Counted from the first letter of the stretch, positions 42,887 through 55,103 are shown. The stretch: 64,000 bases of DNA from Paraphysoderma sedebokerense (GCA_025602915.1 JAHLJZ010000115.1:1-64000); one strand, 5' to 3'. Notes: a model not told the origin generated them from the sequence alone. A program made the numbers and translations.

Positions 42887-44642
42887 TTAGTCTCTATGTC
42901 CCTCTATTGCATCAACTGTTGTACACGAGCCCCGTGTGATTTGATAAGGCTTACCGTGGAATCCTGTTGGGTAGTAAGACTCAGTAAGTGAATGTTCTAC
43001 ATCCACGCCGACAGTCAATAGAACGACATTGCTTACCTTATCCAAGACTCCATACCAGTTTGGTGGTTCGTGAGCGGGATCCCCAAGATAACCTAATTCC
43101 TTGATCTTGTCAGGTCGGCCAAGGCCAGTGTAAGCCCAGAAATTTTGACCAGCCAAGGAACGGTTGTTTCGCATTGCCCATTCGACATCACCCATAATGG
43201 TGGCATAATACTTATCACGGTTGAAGGTCGAGGTCAAGGGAGAGTATTTCTCACCTTTGTGAGCATCTCTTGCTAGACCTACAGACAGAAACAGTTAATA
43301 GATGCAAGAGCAGATATCTGACAAGAATAGTGCGTACCGTATTCTTCAAAAACCAAAGGTTTATTTAATTTTTCACGAGAGTACCATTCCATTTCCCAGT
43401 ATCGGTCTCTTGCCTTTTGGATAACGTCCTCCAAGTGCTTTTCAGACCCGTCTTGAGGATTGTACCTATAATTGTATTATTAGTAAATGCAAAGATCAAA
43501 AAATAGAAGTACTGATTGTATTACCAGCCGAAGTTCTCAACCCAAATATGAACAGTGGTGTAGTCAATGTTGGGGTCTTTGTGGACTTCAACGAATCGAT
43601 CGCCTCCTTCAACAGCTTCAGCACCGGTCGAAACCATATGGTTGGGGTCAATAGATTTGATGTAGCCAGCAAATTCACCGATCCATTCTGCTTTAGCATT
43701 TCTTGGCTCGTTGCCTAATTGCCATGAAAAGACAGATTCATCATTCTTATAGAGTTTCCCGTTGACAGTGTTGCGACGGTTGAGGACGGTCTTAATATGA
43801 TCCTTGAACCATTGTTTGGTGACAGGGTTGTAGTAGAAACGGTTTCCATAGTTTACATAGTCGTCCCAGGAGTGTCCTGGTTTGTAATCTGGATGAGTTG
43901 GGGGATATGGAATGGTGGAGTTTTCGGCCCAGGCAACGTATTGTGCGAAACCACCTGAAAATTTTCGTAATTATATGAAGACAACAGGAAAAATGAGATT
44001 TGAAAACAGTTATTTATCTGCAGAGGTTTCTGAACAAGCGAATTGACGTACCGGACCACTGCCATTGATTGTTCAATACCATCACAGCTTTCATTCCGCG
44101 TTTCGCGATTTCGTCCATGAAGAAATCTAATCCTTCAAATACTGCTTCGTTGTATTTGCCGGGAGAGGGCATTAAAGCCTGCAAGAATTGTCAGAAATTA
44201 TTTTAATCATATGGCCGATTTCAAACATACCGGTTTGCATCTAGTAAAATGATGTTAATTATCATCCATGATGATCAGTTTGGGGCCGGACAAAACGTAC
44301 CTGTACGGTTCGGTGTCGGGACCTTCGCTAGCAGCAATAACTCTGATGTTGTTCACACCCATGTTCTTAAGTGCATCAAGATCTTTAACCAGACGATCGC
44401 GGTGCCCTCCCTTTTCATTTTTCATGCCTGAAAGTAATAACAGACAATTAAGCTAAGTGGTAGGCTTTAGGATGACGAACACCGACCATCTTACCTAAAT
44501 ACATTGCCTGCCAGTAGTTAGTTCCGCTGACGAAATGTCTTCTACCGTTGAGCTCGAATTGAATACCATTGCGGCGGACGTATTGAGCGGAAACAGTGCT
44601 CAAGAGAGCAAGGAATGCAAGGCAAGAGACTAAGGCTTTCAT
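42887..44642 (-). CDS. GH5_7 endo-beta-1,4-mannanase, copy A
   Basis: Eight exons, in transcript order 44642-44495, 44427-44301, 44240-44231, 44178-44052, 43954-43525, 43465-43338, 43278-43037, 42979-42887. They give 434 residues. Signal peptide (MKALVSCLAFLALLSTVSAQ) followed by a TIM-barrel mannanase: FVSGTNYWQAMYLG, NNIRVIAASEGPDTEPYR, MKAVMVLNNQWQWSGGFAQY, acid/base Glu in SWQLGNEPRN, and nucleophile Glu in PLVFEEYG. It hydrolyses beta-mannan outside the cell. Exon 3 is only 10 nt and encodes Cys-Lys-Pro with a split Arg codon. The family loop (TEPYR, two residues, P, then LMPSPG) needs exactly these residues, so the micro-exon is well supported. The last exon is the least conserved and its acceptor is uncertain. 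An upstream in-frame ATG (44663) would add seven residues. Confidence 0.88.
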
Positions 44643-44681
44643 GGCTACAGTTGTATCAATCATAAGGGAGGAAACACTGTC

Positions 44682-44690
44682 TTTATATGA
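44682..44690 (-). promoter_or_regulatory. TATA box, mannanase copy A
   Basis: Minus-strand TCATATAAAG, about 45 nt upstream of the start codon. Confidence 0.45.
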
Positions 44691-44792
44691 TCGAGGAAAA
44701 ATTGCGCCGCGCCGGTTTCTGCTGACATAGTGCTGGCATCATTTTCACAACGGAAATAATCATTGAAGTTTTGAATGAAAGTAATATGTGCT

Positions 44793-45038
44793 GGCGAACA
44801 GGTTGGCAAAATTCCGCAAAATCATCATAGGGTGGATATCTAGCTAATGGAAAATTAATGCGGTCTCTTCCATGGTGAATCAACAAATCCCAATGTGCTA
44901 ATAACTATTCCGAATACAATGTATCAGAGGTAATCGCGAACTAGCATATGCGGGGGCCGTGCTTATTCACAGGAAGCAATTTTTCCGTATTATTAACGCG
45001 GGCAACGCCAAGAGCGCCCGAATCTGGAGAGTTGGCGT
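44793..45038 (-). promoter_or_regulatory. Colinear conserved promoter blocks, copy A
   Basis: Blocks on the plus strand: GGCGAACA (44793), TTGGCAA (44803), TCTAGCTAA (44839), TTAATGCG (44855), GCATATGCGG (44944), TGCTTATT (44960), GCAACGCCA (45002), TTGGCGT (45032). The same blocks occur before copy B at nearly identical distances from the start codon. Confidence 0.5.
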
Positions 45039-45324
45039 CAAGGACTAGCACTTGATTTAATTAGCCAACGTCGGAACTGCGGGGCAAGGATTTTACATAG
45101 TTATTTTTCTCCCGTCGCTCGTAAATTCAATTTTGGACGTCAAGATTATAAATTCATAGCGCGCTCCAAAAAGTGCCCAACCATTCCAATTAATCCGTCA
45201 TTAGAGAGGGGTCAGCAAACCCTACCGACACTGTCAAACTTCAGCTTTCCTCTAATTAACATCTTTATTTGTACTTTTGGAGCATTCTATAACATGAGTA
45301 TAATAGTACATGATGACAAATGAT

Positions 45325-47066
45325 TTACTTCTTCACTGTCCCTTCTATTGCATCAATTGTTGCACACGAGCCCCGTGGGATTTTATAAGTGCTACAGTAG
45401 AATCCTATTGGCCCCGGAAAAAAATGTGAGATAACTTCCTGTAACAGTCCCTCCACAGCCCTTAGCAAAATGAAATCAATTACCTTATCTAAAACACCAT
45501 ACCAATTTGGTGGTTCGTGGGCGGGATCCCCAAGATACCCTAACTCTTTGATTTTATCGGGTCGGCCGAGACCAGTATAAGCCCAGAAATTTTGACCGGC
45601 CAAGGAACGATTATTTCGCATTGCCCATTCGACATCACCTAAGATGGTGGCATAGTATTTGTCGCGGTTAAAAGTGGTGGTCAAAGGAGAATATTTGTCA
45701 CCCCTGTGCGCATCTCTTGCTAGACCTACAGACAGAAAAAGTTAATAGATATAAAACCAGATATCTATAAAGAAAATTGCGTACCGTATTCTTCAAATAC
45801 GAGTGGCTTATTGAGTTTTTCTCGAGAGTACCATTCCATTTCCCAGTATCGCTCTCTTGCCTTTTGAATGGCCTCTTCCAGATGCTTTTCGGATCCATCT
45901 TGCGGATTATACCTGAATTCTATCATGTCAATTATACGTCATTGAGCGGCAAAAAAATATTCTTGATGTTACCATTGGAAGTTCTCAACCCAAACGTGAA
46001 CAGTGGTGTAGTCAATGTTGGGGTCTTTATGGACTTCAACGAATCGATCTGGTCCCTCATGCCCTTCTGTACCAGTGGAAACCATATGATTTGAGTCAAT
46101 CGACTTGATGTAGCCAGCGAATTCACCGATCCATTCTGTTTTAGCATTTCTTGGTTCATTGCCTAATTGCCATGCAAAGACCGCTTCGTCGTTCTTGTAG
46201 AGCTTTCCGTTAATGGTGTTGCGACGTTCAAGTACGGTTTTAATATGATTTTTGAACCATTGCTTGGTGACTGGATTGTAGTAAAAGCGGTTCCCATAAT
46301 TTACGAATTCCTCGTAGGAGTGATCTTGCTTGTAATCTGGATGACTTGGAGGGTACGGAATCGTAGAGTTTTCAGCCCAGGCAACATATTGTGCAAAACC
46401 ACCTAAAGTAATGTCAGACTAGTTAAATAATAATAAGGTTTTTTCTTACTATGAATAAAGAATGTGACTTACCCGACCACTGCCATTGATTGTTCAATAC
46501 CATCACGGCTTTCATTCCGCGTTTCGCGATTTCATTCATGAAGAAATCTAATCCTTCAAATACTGCCTCGTTATATTCGCCGGGAGCAGACATTAAAGCC
46601 TAAAGACATTGATGGTTAAAGAGGATTATAATTATATACTTAGTGCGACATACCGGTTTGCATCTGGAGAATTGGACAATGCAGTTAATCATCGTGAACA
46701 CAGGACGGGGACGGAAATAATCAAATACCTAAATGGTTCCGTGTCAGGACCTTCGCTCGCAGCAATGACTCTGAGATTATTGACACCCATAGTTTTCAGT
46801 GCATCAAGATCTTTAATCAGTCGATCGCGGTGACCGCCGTTTTCGTTTTTCATTCCTAGTATCAAATCAAGTCGTGAAATCGAGCGCAGGCATTAAATGA
46901 CTACATTAACTAAATTACCTAAATACATCGCCTGCCAGTAGTTAGTTCCACTGACAAAATGTCTTTTACCGTTAAGTTCGAATTGAATACCATTGCGACT
47001 GACGTACTGAGCAGAAATAGTGCTCAAGAGAGCGAAGAACGCAAGGCAAGAGATCCAAGTTTTCAT
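45325..47066 (-). CDS. GH5_7 endo-beta-1,4-mannanase, copy B
   Basis: Eight exons, in transcript order 47066-46919, 46855-46729, 46663-46654, 46599-46473, 46402-45973, 45912-45785, 45725-45484, 45438-45325. They give 441 residues. The first seven exons have exactly the same lengths as copy A (148, 127, 10, 127, 430, 128, 242 nt); only the last differs. Signal peptide MKTWISCLAFFALLSTISAQ. The catalytic motifs AWQLGNEPRN and PLVFEEYG are both present. The micro-exon sequence (ATGCAAACCG) is identical to copy A while flanking introns have diverged. The proteins are very similar through the barrel and diverge at the extreme C-terminus, where both keep an RGSC(T/A)T(V/I)DAIEG motif. The pair is a tandem duplication that includes the promoter, and both copies look intact. 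Confidence 0.88.
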
Positions 47067-47113
47067 GACGTCGGTTATTTCAGTCGGTATGTGGTAGCGA
47101 GGGCAATGTTGTC

Positions 47114-47124
47114 GTTATATATAC
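47114..47124 (-). promoter_or_regulatory. TATA box, mannanase copy B
   Basis: Minus-strand GTATATATAAC, about 50 nt upstream of the start codon, the same place as in copy A. Confidence 0.5.
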
Positions 47125-47222
47125 CCAAGCTGGTGAGTGACGCCGATGCTAATATTTGCTAACATCAGCCGACAACAGAAATAACCATTCTTGGATTGAA
47201 GGAAACATATAATTTGTGTGGA

Positions 47223-47472
47223 GGCGAACATTTTGGCAATGATATCCTTCGGGAATTTCTAGCTAAAGAAATGTTAATGCGAGCACCTAAATTGTTAATT
47301 ACATATCGGATTCTGGTGCTCATTAAAAAGTATTTAACAATGTGACAATTAACATCTCGGAACCTGCATATGCGGACACCTTGCTTATTGACTAGCTTGC
47401 AATTCTTCCGGCGTCAGTGATTTTGGCAACTAGCAACGCCAATCACGAATTTGGAGGAGGTCCGTTGGCGTT
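47223..47472 (-). promoter_or_regulatory. Colinear conserved promoter blocks, copy B
   Basis: Blocks on the plus strand: GGCGAACA (47223), TTGGCAA (47233), TCTAGCTAA (47258), TTAATGCG (47274), GCATATGCGG (47366), TTGCTTATT (47381), GCAACGCCA (47433), TTGGCGTT (47465). They match copy A in order and spacing. Confidence 0.5.
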
Positions 47473-48272
47473 AAGAAACAACCGACGCCAAGTGAGCGGT
47501 ATTGCGGCCTGCGGGGAAAAGATCGCAGGTTACTGCATATATTAACTCACCGAATGATTCTTGGTGAATTTCAGATGTTACATTCTTAAAATTAAAAAAT
47601 TTGTCCGCTATGTGTCAGCGGGTGTCTTGTATATTTAATGCTGGAAACAATACACAATTGAGCATTGATTGAAGTATAATGCCGAAGTAGGCGAGGAAAT
47701 TACAACTTCTAGTTATAATATACATAGAATCAGCCGGTTGTATTGTTTTAATGAAGTGAGTGGTGATCCTAAGCGCAAATGAATTTTAACGTGGAAATAG
47801 GAATGCTCATAAGCTCAAACTGAAGGTCTTGGAAAGTGTGGTTGAATACCTCCGATATGACTAAAGAAATCGGGAACAGTAAGTCTTCTGTAAATGAAGC
47901 ATGGAGCATGGTAAAAAAAAACGCTAATTGAAGTATCCCGGATTGACCGTCGGTGACGAATTGAGGAAGATCACAGTTAATATACGGTGATGATGCTGCA
48001 TAACGGCTACCGCCTGATTTGGAAACTTGAAGCGGTCTGATGGAAAGTCTCTTGAAGAATGAATTAATGTGAGTATAGAACGTAAAGGGAGCCCGTCTTC
48101 ATCGTCTTCCACACATGTAATGAAAATGCAATTGGGTCGGTAGATGCGTCGTCGGGTGATGAAGCCGATAAACAAAATTGTTCAGGTCAAACTCGAAGGT
48201 ACCGTACCTTCAAGTCACCTTCATACAGACTTGAATTGTGGAGCTAACAAACATCAATATCATACAAGTTCT

Positions 48273-51200
48273 ATGAATGGTTATTATATTTGATTGCCGC
48301 TTAAGTAATCTTCGTTTCACTGACGCTGATCTCTTTCGAAATAGATATTGTCAAATCGAGTGTGTTCAAAATGCCGGAACTACATCTCCGCTCTTGCTCC
48401 AACAATCGGACGCAGAAACTTTCCTAGAGGATATGATTACGCTACATTATTTATATCGTCAGAACGATATCGCTTTCGGCAATTTTCAACATCGCTCAAG
48501 TCTTTGACCGCTTCAACATCTAATTCTATCAGTAAAACCTCTTCATTGTCGGTGGAGTCCTTAAATGATAATACCAGCGCTATTGCTTCACCCACTGTGA
48601 ATCCAAGTGATAGCATATCGCCTACCTATCATAAATCGAAGAAACTTCTTGATTACAGAGTCGAAGACATTGAAGTGGACCGTGAGCGAGCCTCAATCAG
48701 CAAATGGAACGGAACTTTCGAGCGATGTACCACTCCATCTCAAATTCGGGTTTCAGTGAACAAGTTATTCCATTCGACTGAATGCCCTGATCAAAGTGAC
48801 ATTATTGCAGCCTTGAACGCCTGTTCACGATTATCTGTTATCTTCGCAAAACATGATACTTCTCGTCCAAGAAGAATGAAGCAGTTTGTATTAGATCCTC
48901 AAAGATTACCTGATACGGTAGCCTCGTCGCAGTCTTCTTCGACGCAGACTCGTCAAGATTTCCAATCCGAGATTCAAAGAAAGTATCAAACGGAATGCTT
49001 CAGTATTGCTCAGGATGTCGTCCAACGACTCATTGAACGAGGGGGCATCCCTAGTGTTCATATTTATTCTGCATTTATTACTGTGTGTGCTTACACGGGT
49101 GAAGTGGAATCGGCATTTCGAGCTTTGGAAGATTTGAAGAAAAATGGCGTTGTCCCGAACGTGGAGATTTATAAAGGTCTTATCATGGCGAGCGCAAAGA
49201 GTGGGAATTTGGAAAAGGCGTTAGACGTAGTTCATGAATCGGTGAACGCTACATCGGCATTTTCACGACATGCCACTTGGCTACGGGTTGCACTTCGACT
49301 CGCTGTTGGTATCGAAGCTGGGAAGTGGGCCGGATTGGTCTTTAGTGTGCTGACTGGAACAAGCGAAACTGCTGGAACGATTATCGGCATTGGATTCGGT
49401 AGTGTGTTCGGTATTCGGTTGGCGATAGCGTTAGCTTTGCCGCAGTTAAAAGGGGGTTTCACCCTTAGCGGTTTCGTTGATCAAGTGAACAAGAATAGTA
49501 CACTAATGCTCTCCCGGAAGTCGAAGAAATCTTCTCAAGCCGATTTATCTGACTCTGAAAAAGTCGATCAGTATTTGCATGAGTATCTTATTTCAGTTCT
49601 GGAGAAAACCGGTGATATCAAAGGGGCGCTCCAAGTGATGGAGGATGCTCGGAAGAAAGGAGTCGAGATTACAGTGGAGACCTACAACACCATCATCGAC
49701 CATTTGCTGCGTGCAAACAAAGTTAGCCTAGCCCTCCTTACCTTAAAACGAATGTCACTTACACCAACCGCGGACACCTTTCAATCTTTCTTAACCTATT
49801 ACCATTACAGAAATGATCACGCGGCCGCCATCTCTCTGTTTGAAAAGTATATTAAACCTTTGAACTTGTACGATTCAACTATATACGCGTCGATGATATC
49901 TGCATATGGGAAGATAGGGAAAGTCACTGAAGCCGGTCAGCTTTTCCTTGAAATTCTCAAATCTGGAAAACCCCCGGACTCGTTTGTGATGAACAATGTG
50001 ATTAACATAATGGGTAAAAATGGCATGTATGCGACGGCAGAGAACGTGGTTTTGGAACTTCTGCCGAAATATCATTGTGCTCCTACTGTTCGCACTTACG
50101 GCAAACTCATCCACCTTGCGCTATCCATACCGGAGTCTTACAGTCCGCCATCCTCTTCTACTCTTGAACGACAGATACCAACTAGTTTACTTCAATCATT
50201 CCCTCCTCCGACCGAATCTACAAAAGTTACCGAAAATGCAGACGAAGGGGTGCCAATGTCTATTCAGCGCGCCTGGTTCTGGTTTCATGAAGCGAAACGG
50301 AGCAATCTAATTAATGAGACCATTTTCACTTCCATGATGAATGTATGCAACAAATCGCAGCGATATAGACTAACGGCATATATCTACCGAGATAATGTCG
50401 AAACATGCATCACTCAATTCTCAGAAGTCTTCCCCAATCTTGTCCCATCGAAACCGAGCCAAACCGTATTCCAGAATTCAACTACACCACTCTTCCGACT
50501 CCCCACAATACCGTTACTTCCAAATTATATTTTAGAGAACATTCATTCACTACGATCTCCATCCGCCCGCGATGCTATCGCGCTTCCTGGTACCAGTGCC
50601 TACTTCTCTTTTATTCGGGCTGCTGTCTGGCTTCCTGAATACTCTATAGCCGAGCTGATGAAAATTATTCCGGAATTGAGTATACGTGGGTTTTGGAGTA
50701 CTACGGTTCCTATACAAAATATTGTCGCGTTGTGTAAACGGCCGTTAGCCACGTCTGCTCTTGACCCGATGAAATTCCAAATATCGCTGCCATCCAATTA
50801 TCAACCACCGCCGACCGAACCACGCCAGAGAAGATTTGCTATTTTCCACCAACATATTATCATTGAAATGTTTTTGAAAAAGAGTTTAAGTGAATTAGAA
50901 ACGATTCGTAATGGATTATATGAGTTAAGCCGCAAAACTGATATCGGATTAAAAGATAATACAATTATTCTCGGTTTGACCAGAAAGACAAAACCTGAAA
51001 TTCGACAAGAGCTGTACTATGCTGAAATTCTTATGGCATTGTTAGATGATTTGTGGAGTTTTCTCCGGCGTGATAAAAATCGAGGAAAAGCGGTAAAAAG
51101 AGGTATAAACGATGAGAAAATTGTGGGAATGCATGTCAACAGTTCCGTTCGTACTGCCGTGGATAAATCAAATGATCAGCAAGATGAGAAAGCAGGCAAA

Positions 51201-51788
51201 TGGGATGATGATGAAGATGACGAATTCATCGTAGCTGTTGACTCCTTGAAGAGTTCTTCGCCGTTATTACAGCCCACTTTAGATTCGAGGGATCCTGGTC
51301 CTTCACCGGTCAATCAAACAGCAACAGATAATTTCGAAGCTTCATTCACCCAACAGAATACAGGATTAGTTAAAAGTAGCCGTTATACATTTTATCGAAC
51401 CTCGAATAAGTTAAAATTGGTTATGAAGGATATCGATGATATGCTGGATGGAAAAATTCTAAAATCATTGAGTACGGCTTCAATCGTCAAGGTAAAACCT
51501 AGAAAGGAATCATCGCAGACGGCACCTGCTGCGTCCGCCAGCAATGTTTCAACGACTCCGTCAGACCCCAAGTCTGAAGCGCTGTCAGCGACCGAGCCGC
51601 TCTTGACGACTTCTGAGGAGATTTCAGAATCAGTTGCACACAGCTCTGGGGGGTCTGAAGCGACTACGATTAATCCACTACCATCTAGCATAATTGCCCC
51701 CACCAGTCAGCCGATTTCTAGAAAACGAGGGGAAGCATCATTAGGTTCAAAATCAATCAAGAAGAACAAGAAGAAAAATCCAAAATAG
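48273..51788 (+). CDS. Large mitochondrial PPR-like protein with an internal membrane segment
   Basis: Model: exon 1 at 48273-48279 (7 nt, Met-Asn plus one base) and exon 2 at 48361-51788, 1144 residues. The long frame has no ATG near its start, and the proposed 81-nt intron (GTTATT donor, CACTGAC branch-like motif, GAG acceptor) supplies one; this first exon is inferred. The N-terminus is Arg- and Ser-rich (RNFPRG, then RFRQFSTSLKS), a mitochondrial targeting pattern. Pentatricopeptide-like repeats: SAFITVCAYTGEVESAFRAL with DLKKNGVVPNVEIYKGLI, and a longer run around residues 440-580 (YNTIIDHLLRANKVSLALLT, MISAYGKIGKVTEAGQLF, NVINIMGKNGMYATAENVV). Two hydrophobic, Gly-rich stretches sit between the two repeat groups. 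The C-terminal 250 residues are acidic, then Ser-rich, then Lys-rich. A role in mitochondrial RNA expression is inferred from the PPR fold. Confidence 0.7.
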
Positions 51789-52253
51789 TTCATTCTCGCT
51801 GTCACCCCTACTTATGATGACTTTAGGATTGTGCAGACAATTCATATTGGCCGTCATTCTCAATATCGGTATTTATTGTATGCGTTTGGAAGGCATTAAA
51901 AGCACACTGATCTATTGTACACTATTAATATGTAATCTCTAGTAATTGTAATATAGGCAACTTAATGCAATCTGTATGATGATCTAAAAAGCAATGCATT
52001 TTTGAAACCGCTCACAAGTTCTTTATCCGCTGTATATCTAATACCTATTTCTTTAGCTTGACAAAAGCGCATTATGAGATCAGTCTTCTATTGCGGAATT
52101 ACAACATGCAATAAACGCATTTGATGGTATGTCTTTTCAAGCGATCTGATGAGGGGCCCGTTTGAGCTAGATCCTGGTCCTACACCTTTCTATTCCGTGA
52201 AAAATTGCCGACCCTATATATTAATTTTGTATATCCACCTAATTTTATTTAAT
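51789..52253. other. Intergenic, PPR to mitochondrial carrier
   Basis: AT-rich. The carrier frame is open upstream to 52149, so a longer N-terminus is possible. No gene is seen. Confidence 0.5.
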
Positions 52254-54205
52254 ATGCATTCACCCTATTCATTATCATCGGAATACTCATTTAAACAGAT
52301 TTCGCCAGACAATTCGGATGAAACTTCTCGAAATTCGTCAACTATTTCGGTTGCTTCTGAAAACTTTTTGCAGAACATCTCGACAAGTGATAGAAGTACC
52401 CAAAAGCCATCAAGTATTCGCTGGGAAGAGCTTAATACTACCGCCTACGCAATATATGGAAGTTTATTCATTTTTACTGTAGGTATGTAGATTACGACAG
52501 AAAATGAATTGAAATGCCGACGAGTTTGCAGCTTGCGTTCCTCAATCTTCCAACCGATGAGTCCAATAGAATCTCTGTGACCGCACACTTAACGTGTTGT
52601 TCTATTGTAGATACTTTGTTGTATCCATTAGAAGTCGTAAAAACGAGAATGCAAGCCGATCGGGTACGGTATTTCTTATCTGGCCTTGCAACCGATAAGT
52701 TTTAAATTTGTAAGTTTCCTTCGTGTAGGTGACCTCAAACAGCGGGATTTTCCGAATGCTGAAAAGGATAATGAAAAATGAAGGTATATGAATGGAATCT
52801 CATTGATATCATATCTGGACACTGGCAAGAAATGTAGATTTGACTCGTGTCTTGGACACGTAGGTCCTCGAAAACTTTTCACCGGAATATTTCCTGCTGT
52901 CGTAGGTTCCTTTCCAGGGCAAGGTGAGTTGAATATTGGATCTGTCTGAGGAATGAATTATGTCTGAATTTGGACTGACGGCGAGCCGCGGGCCTTCCAG
53001 CGTCGTATTATTCTACCTATGAGTTCACGCATCATCTGTACGGCAAATCTCTTGCATGCAAATTGGAAAACTACGGATTACCGAAAACCTCCATAATAGA
53101 GGGTACGACTTGCCTTGTGATTCAACTGGCCTCTTAGCTCCTTCTCTGCTCAGCTATGAGTTCAAGATGTTAGATTGGTGTGTTAACTATAACAAATCCA
53201 AATAGAATTCTTGGCGCACTCGTTTGCGGGAGCCACTGCCGAAATGGTCGCAGCAATATTTTATGTTCCTTCGGATATGGTTAGTCAGCGTCTACAAACT
53301 CAACCGAAATTTAGCTTCTTTCATTCCGAATATCAGTATTCTAGTACTCTAGGTGAGTAAACATTATTGCTTCATCTGTTTGTAAAAAGATCATTGACGT
53401 TTTTGGTTTACCAGATGTGATACGATCGATATTTCGGCGACACGGAATTCGAGGGTTCTATCGTGGCTATGTACCGGTATGACATAATCCTTCCACCTTT
53501 TGCTACATGTGCTTAAAAGTTGATTCAATTTATGGCTTCGCCTTTAATGCGACGTAACTCAACTCTCTAGCATGTCCTTGCGTACGCTCCATCAAGTGCG
53601 GTATATTGGTCAAGCTACGAAGCCTATAAGCGAATGTCCTGGCGCGCTGTTGCAATGATGGAAAAGTTACCAGTATTTCACGATTTTCATCGTTTTCACA
53701 AGAATGGAATGATGGAAGGGATCGTGAATGGGTGCGTTAGTTGTTCACAGAATCATCAAGGCACGATAGCGGCTGAACTGACATTCATTTTATTTCAAGG
53801 CTTGCCGCGGGTTTGGCAGGGTTTTCATCATGTATAGTGTCCAACCCGTTTGATGTAATCCGAACAAGGATCCAAACATATGAATCGACATCTCTACCTT
53901 CGAGCTCCGTCTCCGGTTCTCCCCCATACACAACGTCTATTTCTCTTTTACGCCAATCCGCCAATTCTTCACCACACTCGCGTGTTGTTGCAACTCATTA
54001 TTCGAACCAATTCTCCCAAATGCGACCTGCCGCCACTACGAATACCATAACAATAACTACTCTTGCCCGAGCAATATATCGCGAAGAAGGTTTTTTCCGA
54101 GGATTCTATAAAGGATTAGCGCCTAGATTGTTTGTCGCTGTGCCTGGCAGCTGTTTAGCTTTGGGCGGTTATGAGCTTGTGAAAAGGTGGAGTGTTGGCA
54201 GCTGA
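52254..54205 (+). CDS. Mitochondrial carrier, SLC25A44-like
   Basis: Nine exons: 52254-52482, 52611-52663, 52729-52783, 52864-52923, 53001-53102, 53206-53352, 53415-53476, 53571-53731, 53800-54205. They give 424 residues. Three carrier repeats with Px[DE]xx[KR]-type signatures: YPLEVVKTRMQ, VPSDMVSQRLQ, NPFDVIRTRIQ. The preceding IRWEELNTTAYAIYG, the Gln after PSDMVS, and the GIRGFYRGYV helix agree with SLC25A44, the branched-chain amino-acid carrier of animal mitochondria. The N-terminal 55 residues are Ser-rich and not part of the carrier fold; a low-complexity insert lies in the last matrix loop (about 53880-54050). Skipping the open stretch 52483-52610 as an intron restores the TLLYPLEVVKTRMQ helix expected from the family. 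Transported substrate is inferred only. Confidence 0.8.
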
Positions 54206-55103
54206 GTGAGGATTGATTCATTCTCAATTTCCTACTCTTAGTCGATCTGCATATCACTGAGATTAAAGTTGTCTGGGATGAGACGGAGTTATTCTTGTCT
54301 CCATGAAAAAAAGTTAAATTCAACTGTATGTTGAAACTTCAACCCCGATAATTTTGCATTTGGAACTTGAAGATCAAAATAACAATATGTCCAGATTTGA
54401 ATCCTTGCTTGCGACAAGCTGAAAAATTCCAGATTACATATCAACTCGAGCTATTGTTCCTTTGACACCGTATATGGGATTTACAAGATACCACATCATC
54501 ATTCGATCTTTTAAGATTTCTATTCATAGGTTTCCACTCTTCAGCTAAATGATATATGAAACATAAGTTCTCGAATTGCGGCGAGCAATCGGCTCTGGGA
54601 ATCCGATGCCGAATTCTGCCAAACCCCGTAAACTTCTTTCGTGAATTCTCGATTTCTCAACCACCATTTCACAGGGTCGGTGGATTTCGGTTAATTTTCT
54701 TATATGCAGTATATATGTTCTACCTTTCCTCTTTTGGCAATTCCTACGTCGTTCTCAAAGCCCCCTAGAATGTGCAACTCGGGTGGAATTCTGTGCCACC
54801 AGTCGTCGGCACATCCACGCGTCCTAGTGACTCTTAGAGAATCCTACATCTGCTTAGATTTTCAATGCTTTGCATATGGCATTGTGGATGATTCACCCCC
54901 TGTAACACTAAAGATTGTTATCTATTTATAGTACCTTTGTTAGCATTTGTTTCGCAACCTGCTTTTACGCTTTTAGCCGATAATTTATATTCTATTTTTA
55001 GTTACTTTTGGGTATATAATCCATGCATTCCTCCCATGACAACATCATATCAAAACTACTCTCTTGTAAACAACACCTGAATCAGTATAAAAATCAAAAC
55101 AAA
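54206..55103. other. Intergenic, upstream of LPMO-like gene
   Basis: AT-rich, with a TATA box near its right end. No gene is seen. Confidence 0.5.
55012..55020 (+). promoter_or_regulatory. TATA box, LPMO-like gene
   Basis: GTATATAAT about 85-90 nt upstream of the start codon at 55104. Confidence 0.45.

Larger units (their letters stand above)
44643..45324. other. Promoter region of mannanase copy A
   Basis: Non-coding. It holds a TATA box and a series of short blocks that recur in the same order and spacing before copy B. See the separate entries. Confidence 0.55.
47067..48272. other. Promoter of mannanase copy B and PPR upstream region
   Basis: The left half carries the copy B promoter blocks. 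The right half (about 47560-48270) has no recognisable gene; a minus-strand frame at 47924-48175 has no supporting feature. Confidence 0.45.

Noticed and set aside
52483-52610. Open stretch before the carrier's first repeat as coding
   Set aside because: Retaining it breaks the TLLYPLEVVKTRMQ helix spacing; removal as an intron fits both phase and family.
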